From UBA4732 sp002404095 (lineage in GTDB: Bacteria > Planctomycetota > Planctomycetia > Gemmatales > Gemmataceae), in the NCBI GenBank assembly GCA_036783645.1, contig DAIPWT010000012.1, forward strand, positions 17,436-81,435: a stretch of 64,000 bases of DNA, read 5' to 3'. Positions 17,566-26,343 of this stretch are shown here, piece by piece (within the stretch, counting starts at the first letter, position 1; each line of letters begins with the position of its first letter). The notes beneath the pieces were generated by a model, which saw nothing but the letters and a program-made list of their open reading frames with translations, ran no database searches and had not been told where the DNA came from. A program made the translations under genes and the position numbers.

Positions 17566-19155
17566 TTACTTGCCGCAGCAGCACCCTTCCCCAAGACTGT
17601 CCTTCATCAGTTGCGCCCGCAGCACATCGCTGCCTTTCGTGGCGACCACCTCGCCCGGCAGCAGGCCGACAATGATCTCGGTCAACTGGCCGTTCTCGCT
17701 TTTGGCCCCCGGCCGCACTTCGCGGACGTAAAACAACTTGAGCGCGCCTTTCTGCAAGAAGTCCTTGTCGCGGACGAAGACGACGGTGCAGTCGCCCACT
17801 AGGTGGACGGCCTCGGTGGGCACGACCAAAGCGTCCTTCTCCTCCCGTAGAATTACCCGTCCCGTCCCGAAGGTGCTGTCGCGCAGCTCACCCTTGGGGT
17901 TGGGAAGTTCGACACGGACTTTGACCGTCCGCGTCTTCTCGTCCACACCCGTACTCACCCAGGCGACCTTGCCGATCAGATCCTCCTTGCCCTGCCGGCC
18001 GTCAGGCCGGAAGCGGACCTTCTGTTCCAGCGCGACGAGGCGGGCGTCCTCGACGCGGAGGTCGAGCGTGGCCCACATCTGGCTCACGTCGGCCACCATG
18101 AATAGGACCCTGGACGAATCGACCACCTCGCCGGCGGCCGCCTGCCGCGTGACCACGACGCCGTCAAGCGGGGCCGTCACCGGCAATAGGTTCGCCGTCG
18201 TGGTCCGGGGGTCGAGGGCCTTCGTCAAGGAGTCGGGAATACCGAGAAACTGGACGCGGCGAGCGGCTTCATCGTCGCTCAGACCCTTCAGATCCTCGGG
18301 CCGGATCGGGAGACCTAGGTTGACCAGGGCGTGCTGAGCGGTCGCCCGGTGAATCTGGGCCTCGCGTAGGGCGGCCTCCGCGTCCAGAAACTGCGAGCCG
18401 GCGACCGCCTGACCCGCGAGGGGCCGCAGCCGTTCCAGGGTCTTGCCTTTAAGGTCCGCTTCGGCCAGCGCCTGGAGCAAATCGGCCTTGGCCTTGCCCA
18501 CCTCGGCGGCGTCCACCAAGGCTAGAACTTCCCCTCGGGCGACGCGCTGGCCCACCGTCTTTCCCAGCCACCACAGGGTTCCGGGCAGCCGCGCCGACAG
18601 GCGGGCGACCCGCGTCTCGTCGTAAACAATTTCGCCGTTGGCAGGGACGGACTCGACCACGGCTTCCCGGCGGGCGGGCCGCACGTCCACGCCGGCCTTA
18701 TCGAAGGCTTCGTCCGAGGCGAACTGGACGCGGCGCTCGTTAATCTTGCTCTCCTGGCTATTTTCGGGGCGGTCGGTGAACTCCAGTCCCCGCCGCGCCC
18801 GTTCGAGGTCGGCCGGCGCGACGACGGGCGGGTACGAGAGTTGGGCGACCTCCGGGTGGTGCAAGGGGCAGTCCATGACCCCGTGTTCGGCGCACCAGCC
18901 GAAGGACTTCGGTTTAGGGTAAAGCGTCGGGTTGCACTCGACGCACAAGGATTCCTGGACGTTATGGTCGTCGCACCATTTCGCCTCCTTTTCCGGCCCG
19001 GCCCCGGCCAGTGCGGCGAACTTGGGCAGCTTCCAGCCGGTCTCATGGCCCCACCAGGCGAAAGCCGCCAGGCCGGCGAGGACGAGTAGGTTGGGTACGA
19101 CACGGCCGAACCAGACCAGGACCGCGGGCGCGCGTTTGCTTACATTTTTATTCAT
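17566..19155 (-). CDS. RND periplasmic adaptor with N-terminal Cys/His metal motifs
   Basis: A 529-residue membrane-fusion protein. After an N-terminal membrane helix (about 15-36) come two Cys/His motifs: WCDDHNVQESLCVECNP (60-76) and a degenerate second one, WCAEHGVMDCPLHH (87-100). The barrel-sandwich, lipoyl-like and beta-barrel parts of the HlyD/CusB fold follow (for example PANGEIVYDETRVARLS and TAPLDGVVVTRQAAAGEVV). The protein ends in GCCCGK, a further potential metal ligand. It links the inner-membrane pump to the TolC-like channel. The start at ATG 19155 has GGAGGG upstream. It is longer than the roughly 400-residue family norm because of the N-terminal motif region. Confidence 0.9.
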   Translation of the reverse strand: MNKNVSKRAPAVLVWFGRVVPNLLVLAGLAAFAWWGHETGWKLPKFAALAGAGPEKEAKWCDDHNVQESLCVECNPTLYPKPKSFGWCAEHGVMDCPLHHPEVAQLSYPPVVAPADLERARRGLEFTDRPENSQESKINERRVQFASDEAFDKAGVDVRPARREAVVESVPANGEIVYDETRVARLSARLPGTLWWLGKTVGQRVARGEVLALVDAAEVGKAKADLLQALAEADLKGKTLERLRPLAGQAVAGSQFLDAEAALREAQIHRATAQHALVNLGLPIRPEDLKGLSDDEAARRVQFLGIPDSLTKALDPRTTTANLLPVTAPLDGVVVTRQAAAGEVVDSSRVLFMVADVSQMWATLDLRVEDARLVALEQKVRFRPDGRQGKEDLIGKVAWVSTGVDEKTRTVKVRVELPNPKGELRDSTFGTGRVILREEKDALVVPTEAVHLVGDCTVVFVRDKDFLQKGALKLFYVREVRPGAKSENGQLTEIIVGLLPGEVVATKGSDVLRAQLMKDSLGEGCCCGK

Positions 19156-19291
19156 GGAAACCCTCCGTTCGCGCCCCAAAGGGCGCGCTGTAGGCCGAAC
19201 CGTCCCGCCAGGAGACGGTCCACGTCAGGCGACGAAAAGGAATGGTTGACAGTACGAAAGTCGTGAGACTAACTTTTTGGCGAGAGACGTT

Positions 19292-19696
19292 TCAAACGCG
19301 GGGCGGGCGGATCAAACGTCCGGCGGCGGGAGGGGTGTAGAAAGAGGTGAGTTCCGGGAGGCCGGCCTCTTGGCAGGCGGCGGCGCAGGTGAAATCATAG
19401 GACGGGATGTGACAGGGAACCTTGGCGACGTTGCACAGGGCGCAACCGCCGGGGCACGGACACTTCGGGGCGAATGGACTCTTGGGGCAGTCAGGGCAGC
19501 CGGGGCAGCAAGGAGCGCGGCCATGTTCGGGCAGGGTCTCCGCCGCCGGGGAATGCTGCTCGTCGCAAACATGCGGCCGGCTTTCGTTGCCGATCAGAAT
19601 GACGGTGAAAAGACGCGCGGCGGCAGGCGTGTTGGCGAGGAACGCCCCCAAGCCGACCAACGCGATCAATCGCAGCCAATTCCGTCGTATCGCCAA
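19292..19696 (-). CDS. Small secreted Cys-rich protein leading the metal-efflux operon
   Basis: A 134-residue protein with an N-terminal signal or membrane helix (residues about 8-27). The mature part has twelve cysteines, concentrated in CCPGCPDC, KCPCPGGCALC and FTCAAAC, plus His residues. It is the first gene upstream of the adaptor, 136 bases away and on the same strand. No family is recognised. Cys clustering and position suggest periplasmic metal binding or sensing, which is inference. AT-rich sequence just upstream (19735-19760) may hold the operon promoter. Confidence 0.65.
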   Translation of the reverse strand: MAIRRNWLRLIALVGLGAFLANTPAAARLFTVILIGNESRPHVCDEQHSPAAETLPEHGRAPCCPGCPDCPKSPFAPKCPCPGGCALCNVAKVPCHIPSYDFTCAAACQEAGLPELTSFYTPPAAGRLIRPPRV

Positions 19697-19828
19697 AGAA
19701 AACTCCGAACCGGCAGAAGCTAGGTAACCGACTAACTGTATTGTACTTTAACTTTATCGGCCGTTTTGTGCAACGGCGATCAATGTTTTGGCGTATGCCT
19801 TCATGGGCATGCGTCGAGTTTGGCCGTC

Positions 19829-21937
19829 CTACCGCCGCGAGCGCACCGCCTGGTCCAGCGACCGCAGCGTCTCGCGCAGTCCCGGTAGTCCATCGAGCGC
19901 CTCCAGCGGATGCGCCGCCTTCGTCTGCCAGTTCGGCTGTTGCGTCCAGGTCGTGCCGGGGCGGTTTTGCGGCTCGTTCGACAGCCACAAATCTTCGAGG
20001 TTGCTCACCACGAATAACGGCTCGCCGTATTGCGCCATGTGCGTCAAACACGCCCGTAATACCCATTTCGGGTCCGCGTCGTCGCCTATTCGCCCCTCTT
20101 GCCGCAGCTTTTCCAACACCACTTCGCGTAGGTTGCGCCGATACTCGCGCTCGCGCCGCGCTTCCTCGTCGCCGATCAATCCCTGACTTTGACGATCCGC
20201 TATGTCCACGTCGTTCCAGAAGGCCGCGAACGTCGGCAGGTCGTGCGTGTTGAGGCTGGCCACCGAACCGCCCTGCACCCAAGTGAACGGGTCGTTGCGA
20301 TCCGGCTTCATCTCGAATTGGCCGAGATATAGCCGGTGAATGTTGTGATGGGCCATCGCCGGTCGCACTTCCGGCGGCACCGTGCCGAGGTCTTCGCCCA
20401 CCAACGCACATTGGTTGCGGTTCGATTCCAGGCAGAATACCGCGTACAACTCGTCCGATGAATAACGGACGTAAACGCCCTTCGCGGCGCCGAAGTTGCG
20501 CGGCACCCAATAGAAACGGTGCAGCCCCATCAGGTGGTCGATGCGCAGGACGCCGGCGTACTGGAAATGATGCTTTAAGACATCGCGTAAGTAGCGATAG
20601 CCGGTTCTGCGTAGGTTTTCGGGGTGCAGCGGCGGGAAGCCCCATTCTTGGCCCAGTGTGAAGAACGAATCCGGCGGCGCCCCCGCCGACGCGCCCACGG
20701 CGAACGCTTCGCGGTCGCTCCATACGTCATAGCCGTCCGGGTTGACGCCTAGCGGCAGGTCGAGGTAAAGGCCGGGGCCGCGCTTGCCCGCTCGCTTCGC
20801 CAGGGCCGATACTTGTGCGTCCGCCAACCACTGCACGTAATGATGATAACGCCTGGCCGCTTCGTCGTAATCGCCGTCTTCGATGAGGCCGTTGCGCAGG
20901 CGTTCCGGCCACGCCCACCATGATTCGCCCCGCTTCTCGCCCACGGCGCGGAAACGGGCGTATTCCTCGACGCGCGAGTGAGAAGCCGTGAATCGCTGGA
21001 AGTCCGGCAACTGCTGCCCCGCTTTGGCGAAGAAGGCGCGAGACATTTCCTCCAATACCCGTCTCTTTAGGGCGGCCGTGCGCTTGTAATCGACTAGCGG
21101 CGCGGCCCGCAGCGCGTCGCGTTCAACGGCGAAGTTCCGCGCGTTCACCACGCCTTGCGCCGCGGTGAACTCCGCCGCCTGACGCGGGTCGATGTATAGC
21201 TCGTTCCAGAATAATCGGCTGGCCGGCGAGTACGGACTCGGCTCCAGCGGCTTATCCAGGTACGCGGCCAGCAGCGGCAGCGTGCCGACGATGCCGCCAC
21301 CTTGGTTCTGCACCCAATCAATGAGATTTCCGAGATCGGTAAAGTCGCCTGTGCCCCAATCGCGCGCGGATCGCACGGCGTACAGCGGTAGGAAGACGCC
21401 CCAGGTGTGCATCCTCTTGTCGGGGCCGTAGGCGCGCGTCGGCGCCGACAGCAAGGTACATTCAGCTTTGTGGCCCTTCCACTGGACCGTCAGCTTGTGC
21501 CAGCCGATCGGCAGCGGCGACGCAAGCGTCAGCCGGCGGGCCTCGTAGGCGACGCCTTCCACGTCGGCGCCCTCGACGACGTGAAACATATTGGCCGTGC
21601 AGGGCCAGGTTTTGGATTCGCCGGATTCGTAGTCGATCCGGCACTCCATCCGCGTCGTCGATTCACTCGCGGGCAGTCGCAGTAGGGCGCCGGGGGCGCG
21701 GCCGTCCCAGGCGACTAGCATGGGTTCGAGCGGCCGGCGCCACAACGATTGCCGGCGTTCGCGCAAGGCCGCCTCCACGTCGCCGAGGCCGTGCAGGTGG
21801 GCGCCGAGGAGGCGCAGCACGGCCAGGAGCGATTCGGGGTCGGCGTCGTGCCAGCGTTTGAGGTCGTCGTGGTAGCCGGGTTCGACGCCGTAGGAGTCGG
21901 CCAGCTGGCGGAGGGGATATTGCGCGGTCGCATCCAT
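19829..21937 (-). CDS. malQ: 4-alpha-glucanotransferase (amylomaltase, GH77)
   Basis: A 702-residue GH77 enzyme that transfers alpha-1,4-glucan segments between maltodextrins in glycogen/maltodextrin metabolism in the cytoplasm. Visible family landmarks are FLPLYAVRSARDWGTGDF, PYSPASRLFWNELYIDP, LRIDHLMGLHRFYWVP (with the nucleophile-region Asp), EDLGTVPPEVR (acid/base-region Glu) and SLNTHDLPTFAAFW. The N-terminal 160 residues form an extra beta-rich domain, as in longer bacterial MalQ proteins. It is a single gene with no other glycogen genes in the window. Confidence 0.93.
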   Translation of the reverse strand: MDATAQYPLRQLADSYGVEPGYHDDLKRWHDADPESLLAVLRLLGAHLHGLGDVEAALRERRQSLWRRPLEPMLVAWDGRAPGALLRLPASESTTRMECRIDYESGESKTWPCTANMFHVVEGADVEGVAYEARRLTLASPLPIGWHKLTVQWKGHKAECTLLSAPTRAYGPDKRMHTWGVFLPLYAVRSARDWGTGDFTDLGNLIDWVQNQGGGIVGTLPLLAAYLDKPLEPSPYSPASRLFWNELYIDPRQAAEFTAAQGVVNARNFAVERDALRAAPLVDYKRTAALKRRVLEEMSRAFFAKAGQQLPDFQRFTASHSRVEEYARFRAVGEKRGESWWAWPERLRNGLIEDGDYDEAARRYHHYVQWLADAQVSALAKRAGKRGPGLYLDLPLGVNPDGYDVWSDREAFAVGASAGAPPDSFFTLGQEWGFPPLHPENLRRTGYRYLRDVLKHHFQYAGVLRIDHLMGLHRFYWVPRNFGAAKGVYVRYSSDELYAVFCLESNRNQCALVGEDLGTVPPEVRPAMAHHNIHRLYLGQFEMKPDRNDPFTWVQGGSVASLNTHDLPTFAAFWNDVDIADRQSQGLIGDEEARREREYRRNLREVVLEKLRQEGRIGDDADPKWVLRACLTHMAQYGEPLFVVSNLEDLWLSNEPQNRPGTTWTQQPNWQTKAAHPLEALDGLPGLRETLRSLDQAVRSRR

Positions 21938-22130
21938 TGTTGGCTTCCGTCCTTCCTGACGTTCCGAGGAGGGTCAGAAGGGATGGTAGCATTTATAGGA
22001 AGGCAGTCAAATCGTCCCGCCATTTGGCGGGTTGGCGGAAGGTGTTGGCGGGACGTAAGTTGTTGGCATTACTGGCTCTTCATGGCTCTCCGCCAATCCG
22101 CCAAGGTTTTAGGCGCCCGGCCGACCCTGC

Positions 22131-22192
22131 GCCGCGACCGTGAGAGCGCGGGCAAGGTTCAGGAACCTCACCCGCTCCCTCACGGTCGCGGC
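22131..22192. repeat. Palindrome, GCCGCGACCGT family (decayed loop side)
   Basis: Outer 14-bp perfect arms (GCCGCGACCGTGAG and its complement), continuing inward with mismatches. Same family as 35604-35662 and 42585-42640. It lies between the malQ start and the end of the pilus cluster. Confidence 0.8.
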
Positions 22193-22211
22193 TCGTTGGA
22201 CGCAAGGCCTG

Positions 22212-25200
22212 TCAGTCAATGATGGCGAAGTATGGAACCACTTGGCCGTCCTGCCTCGGATCGTAGCGAAGCCACGGCCCCGGATTGCCTCGGCTGGCAA
22301 CTGGTACCTTGGGGTTGTGGTTCAGCGTGAAGTTCGCCGTCGTCCCACCAGCCAGCACGGTCACGGTCTCCTCATTCGGCGTGTTCGGCTCGTAGACCAG
22401 CAGCGATCCCTGCTGTATTTGCCACGACCGACCCGTCCTCGAGTCTATTACAGTATTAGCCGGGTTCGGTGGGCTTGGTGCGAAGTTGATGTTTAGGGCG
22501 ACGCCGTTGCCAGCCGTAACCCCTCCGGCGCCCGTCGCAGTGGTGAAGGTCTGCACGTTCGTGCGGTCCACGATGGCGAACATATGGTGGCGGATGCTCG
22601 TCCCATCCGCCGCGCCGATCTCGGCGCCGAGCTTCACGGGCAGGACCGAGTCGTCCGTCACCTGGAAGAAGCCGACGGTCAGCCATACCCCGAAGGTATT
22701 GCTGCGCGTCGTCACGTTATTGAACAACTTGTTAAGCAATTCCATTTTTTGATAGGGGTGCGCGCTGCTGGTTGAAAACGCCCCACTCAACAGCGTTTGA
22801 GCAATGCCGCGCGTACCGCCCATCGCATCGGGGCCGGCGTCCGCCGCCCCCTGCGCCATACTCCAGAACGGTTGGTCGCCTATTGCGGGTATACCACTTG
22901 GTGTGCGTGCTGTCTTGAGAGCAGTGTAAGCAGTCTGTACGTCGGCAGCCGTAAAGCTGTTTCCCGACTCAAGGTCGGCTAGCGCCTGAAACACTGGTGA
23001 AGGTGTGGAACTCGTCAGATCAATTGTGTTGATGTTGACCATACCGGGGACGCGGCCGCCGTCGGCAAGTCCCGGCGGCGTGTTCCAGGTCTTGACGAAC
23101 TCCAATAAACGGTAGAGCCGGGCCTTTTCCGTCGTCCACGGAGCGACATGTTGAAACGACGTGCCGAAAGTGCCGGGGACGCCAGGGAAGGGACCGCCGG
23201 GTACGAACTGCTGCGTCAATTCATGCGGCCGGTAGGCCGACACTTGCAGTAGCTCGACGGGGCTGATGAGCGGCCGGTCGAGGTGGACCAGCCAGTCGAA
23301 AGGAACCTTAAGCGTCTGGCCAGCGGTCGCGGCGGGCGGCGGCGGCACGGTATCCTCAACGGCGTTGTGCCGGCCGAACGTGTTCTGAGGCCCGGCGGCG
23401 TTTTTTGTGTTCGGCGCCTGTGGCATCTGCTGGCCTCCGGCCGCGGCATAGGGCTGACTGCGGCCGAAGGAGGTCTCCGTAGCCCAGGTGGGAACCCGCG
23501 GCGTCGCTATCGTCGTCGTCGTCGTCGCAGTCCGACCATCCGAAGGGGGCAAGTCCTCAATGTAATCGACCGTGACATAGGGATTGCCCGGGCTGAACAC
23601 CTGATGCGGGTCAGCAAGTCGTTGCAGCAGCACCGACGTCTTGGTGGTAGGCGGGGCTGGTTCCCCCACAAGGGGAATGGGGACCGTGAGAACGGTCATG
23701 TTCGACGATGGATATGTCACACCAGGGATGGTAGGGTCGTTCTTTGGGCCGAGGGTGTAGAAGCCCTTGGTCCCCTGGCCGGCAACCGGCGAAGTTTGGT
23801 ATGCCGTCCCGGCCGGCAGAATTACCTGCTGTAGCACCGAAGGGCTGCCGCCGTTGGTGAAGTCGTTGACCGTCATGAGCGGCGCGGCGTCCGGCGTTCC
23901 GGTGAGGTTGGAAGTCGCCCGGATGTTGGTGTTGTGGTTGGTGAGAAGCACCTGATAGATGGGCGCGGCGCCCGTCGGGTATTGAAGTACGGCCGCGTTA
24001 TCGGGTTGCCCCGCAAGCGTATTGAGGTCGGGGCTGTCGGGTAGCGGATTCAGAAGCTCGATCCAGGCGTTGAGGTCGTACTGAATCACAGCCTTGCCGG
24101 TGGCGTCGATGCCGCCCGGCAAGTGGTTGCTGTACTGAACGTAGCCTTCGTTGACGACAAGCTTGGGCAGTTCAGTCCCGTAAACGATGTCGGCGGCCGT
24201 GTTCCACTGGAAGGGCGTCATCACGTCGTCCGTGTCGATGTAATCGACGATGTTGACCGACAGTTGAGCCAACCATTGGTAAGTGTCATGCTGTCCGCCT
24301 GGGATCGGGGACGGCACAGGTCCGCCGGTGGTGACGTAGACCAGGCGATTGTAAATTTCCTTAGCGAAATTCTGACGTTCGGTCGTCGCTTGGGTCGCCT
24401 GGGCCGCGATGGTGTAGAGTCCCGTCGAGGTATCATAAGGCGGGTAAGCGGTCAGGGTCCGGTTGAGGTTGAGGCGTGTCAGCATTTGGGGCAAAATTGA
24501 GCGCCATGTGTTGGGATGGTCGAACTCCCCTGTGGATGCGGGCGGCGTGTTGCGATTCGCCAGCGGCGGGAAAGCGGAACCGGCGGTAACGCCGTACTGG
24601 GTAAAGGCGCCTGTGGCGTTCGTGCTGATGGTATAGGGCGCCGTGGTGGGATCAAAGATGTAAGGTGAAGCGCCGGCTCGGTCAAGGTTCATGCTCAGTA
24701 AAGTCGTCAGGTTGATCGTCGCTGGGTTCGCCGCGCTGAAGTTGATGGGGCAGAGCCGAACGAGATCGGACCCGGGCGAACCGTTGAGGCCGGCCCACAG
24801 TATGCTCGCCTGAGAGGGCAGCGTCAGCAAGCGATTGCCGGCCATCGGCGCCAACGGGTTAAAGACCATCGGGTGGTTGTAAGGGGCCGCCGTGCCGTTG
24901 ACCGTCGTTTCGAGATAGCCGCCGTTGCCGAAGCCGGGGACGAAAGTCGGGAAGCTTTGCGTCCCGCCAGCGGCCGGCAGCTGGTACGGGCCTGTAGCAG
25001 TCGGCGCCCCTGGGGGATCGGTAGTGCCGTTGAAGTCGATCCCGGCGTAAGAGTGCGGCGCCGAACCGGGCGCCGCGAATGGCGGTGTGAATGTCGCGGG
25101 CGGGATCGGCAGTTGGCCAGCGCCGTAACGGCCAAGGGTGCCGGCGCCGCCAATGAAAATGTTCTGCCACTCGTTGGCGCCCGCATTGAGAACCTTGCTC

Positions 25201-26189
25201 ATATTGACTTCCCACGTCCCTCCGCCTTGATTGCCGGCGTGAAGTTTTCCGTTGGCCAGGACGTTGCCGACCACGTTGAGATTGATGCGGTTGTCCAGGT
25301 CGAGAACTAGCGGCGCCACGAGCATCTTGTATTTGACGCCGTTGGAGGAGATGAGGACCGGCGCCCCAATGTCGATCCATATGCTGTCGTTGCCGCCCGG
25401 CGAGTAGACCAGATTTTTCACGTCGCCGGTCGCTGAGGCCGGAGGAGGGAAACTCGCGTTCATATCGCCGCGCCGGGGACGAAGCGTCAGGTGTTTGTAG
25501 GGGGGATTGGTGTTGCCGGGAGCGTTCCAAGCCGGATTGGCCAGACTTGGGTCAAGCGCGCCGATCCCGGTCCAGCTTCGGAAGTACGACGGCTGCAGCA
25601 CCATCCCATCGGAAGCCCGGATTGTGGCCAGACACATATTATTCAGATCGGCATAGGTGTAAGGCGCGTTCTGGCTGCCGGTATAAGTGTTGGGAGCGGC
25701 GCTGAGGGTGAGGCGGGCGCCGATTCGGGACGGATCGCGAAGAACGCTTCCCGGACTGGGGTTATTGCCGTCCGTCGTGAAGAAGGTGTAATTCACCATG
25801 TTGTAGCCGTCCGTGGTTCCGAGCGTATTCGGCTCATAGAGCCGCCCCGTGCCGTTGAAAGGCACGTCCGACGCTATGCCGTTCACAGCGTTCCACGATC
25901 CATACATGGTTTCGGCAAGGCTATGGCCGCGCAGGGCGGACTCGACGCCGGTCTGGTCGTCCACGCCGTAAATGAGTTGGTTCAAAAAGAACGACAAGGC
26001 GGCGTTCGGGTCCATGTCGGCAGTGGTCAACGTCTCCGAATCGCGATTAATGCGGGCCGACTCGGAGGCGGCGTTGGCGTAGAGGACGAAGGTGATGCCG
26101 GCGATGGCGAACAGCGTCAGCATGGCCAGCACGACCAGCAGGATGACGCCGCGGCGTCGCGTCGCGGCTTGGTTGCGTCGGAGGTTCAT
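22212..26189 (-). CDS. Very large PilX/GspK-like pilus-tip protein
   Basis: A 1,325-residue protein with a prepilin-like N-terminus, RRRGVILLVVLAML: basic leader, Gly, then a hydrophobic helix without the usual Glu5. Lack of Glu5 and large size are features of GspK and PilX, the capping or minor components of type II secretion and type IV pili. GspK is usually 300-350 residues, so this one is about four times longer; the extra part is low in Lys and Cys, rich in Pro, Asn, Thr and Gly, and has no recognised domain. It is the last gene of the cluster, 154 bases after the GspJ-like gene. It could be an adhesive tip subunit. The assignment rests on N-terminus and position. Confidence 0.65.
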   Translation of the reverse strand: MNLRRNQAATRRRGVILLVVLAMLTLFAIAGITFVLYANAASESARINRDSETLTTADMDPNAALSFFLNQLIYGVDDQTGVESALRGHSLAETMYGSWNAVNGIASDVPFNGTGRLYEPNTLGTTDGYNMVNYTFFTTDGNNPSPGSVLRDPSRIGARLTLSAAPNTYTGSQNAPYTYADLNNMCLATIRASDGMVLQPSYFRSWTGIGALDPSLANPAWNAPGNTNPPYKHLTLRPRRGDMNASFPPPASATGDVKNLVYSPGGNDSIWIDIGAPVLISSNGVKYKMLVAPLVLDLDNRINLNVVGNVLANGKLHAGNQGGGTWEVNMSKVLNAGANEWQNIFIGGAGTLGRYGAGQLPIPPATFTPPFAAPGSAPHSYAGIDFNGTTDPPGAPTATGPYQLPAAGGTQSFPTFVPGFGNGGYLETTVNGTAAPYNHPMVFNPLAPMAGNRLLTLPSQASILWAGLNGSPGSDLVRLCPINFSAANPATINLTTLLSMNLDRAGASPYIFDPTTAPYTISTNATGAFTQYGVTAGSAFPPLANRNTPPASTGEFDHPNTWRSILPQMLTRLNLNRTLTAYPPYDTSTGLYTIAAQATQATTERQNFAKEIYNRLVYVTTGGPVPSPIPGGQHDTYQWLAQLSVNIVDYIDTDDVMTPFQWNTAADIVYGTELPKLVVNEGYVQYSNHLPGGIDATGKAVIQYDLNAWIELLNPLPDSPDLNTLAGQPDNAAVLQYPTGAAPIYQVLLTNHNTNIRATSNLTGTPDAAPLMTVNDFTNGGSPSVLQQVILPAGTAYQTSPVAGQGTKGFYTLGPKNDPTIPGVTYPSSNMTVLTVPIPLVGEPAPPTTKTSVLLQRLADPHQVFSPGNPYVTVDYIEDLPPSDGRTATTTTTIATPRVPTWATETSFGRSQPYAAAGGQQMPQAPNTKNAAGPQNTFGRHNAVEDTVPPPPAATAGQTLKVPFDWLVHLDRPLISPVELLQVSAYRPHELTQQFVPGGPFPGVPGTFGTSFQHVAPWTTEKARLYRLLEFVKTWNTPPGLADGGRVPGMVNINTIDLTSSTPSPVFQALADLESGNSFTAADVQTAYTALKTARTPSGIPAIGDQPFWSMAQGAADAGPDAMGGTRGIAQTLLSGAFSTSSAHPYQKMELLNKLFNNVTTRSNTFGVWLTVGFFQVTDDSVLPVKLGAEIGAADGTSIRHHMFAIVDRTNVQTFTTATGAGGVTAGNGVALNINFAPSPPNPANTVIDSRTGRSWQIQQGSLLVYEPNTPNEETVTVLAGGTTANFTLNHNPKVPVASRGNPGPWLRYDPRQDGQVVPYFAIID

Positions 26190-26343
26190 GGGACTCCCCT
26201 TCAGTATTCGAGCCTTACATCAATTTCGGAGCGAAAAACTGTCTTTCGACGATAATCAAGGGCGCCAAGGCCGACACCCGCGCGCGTGGGGGGTGTGTCG
26301 GCCTTACCTTCATTGGCGCCGTTGGGCAACGATAGGCACGTCT

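Noticed and set aside
16261..17802. Long plus-strand open frame (513 codons) opposite the RND pump and adaptor genes
   Set aside because: It is the antisense shadow of two well-supported genes; His/Asp/Val-rich translation has no domain.
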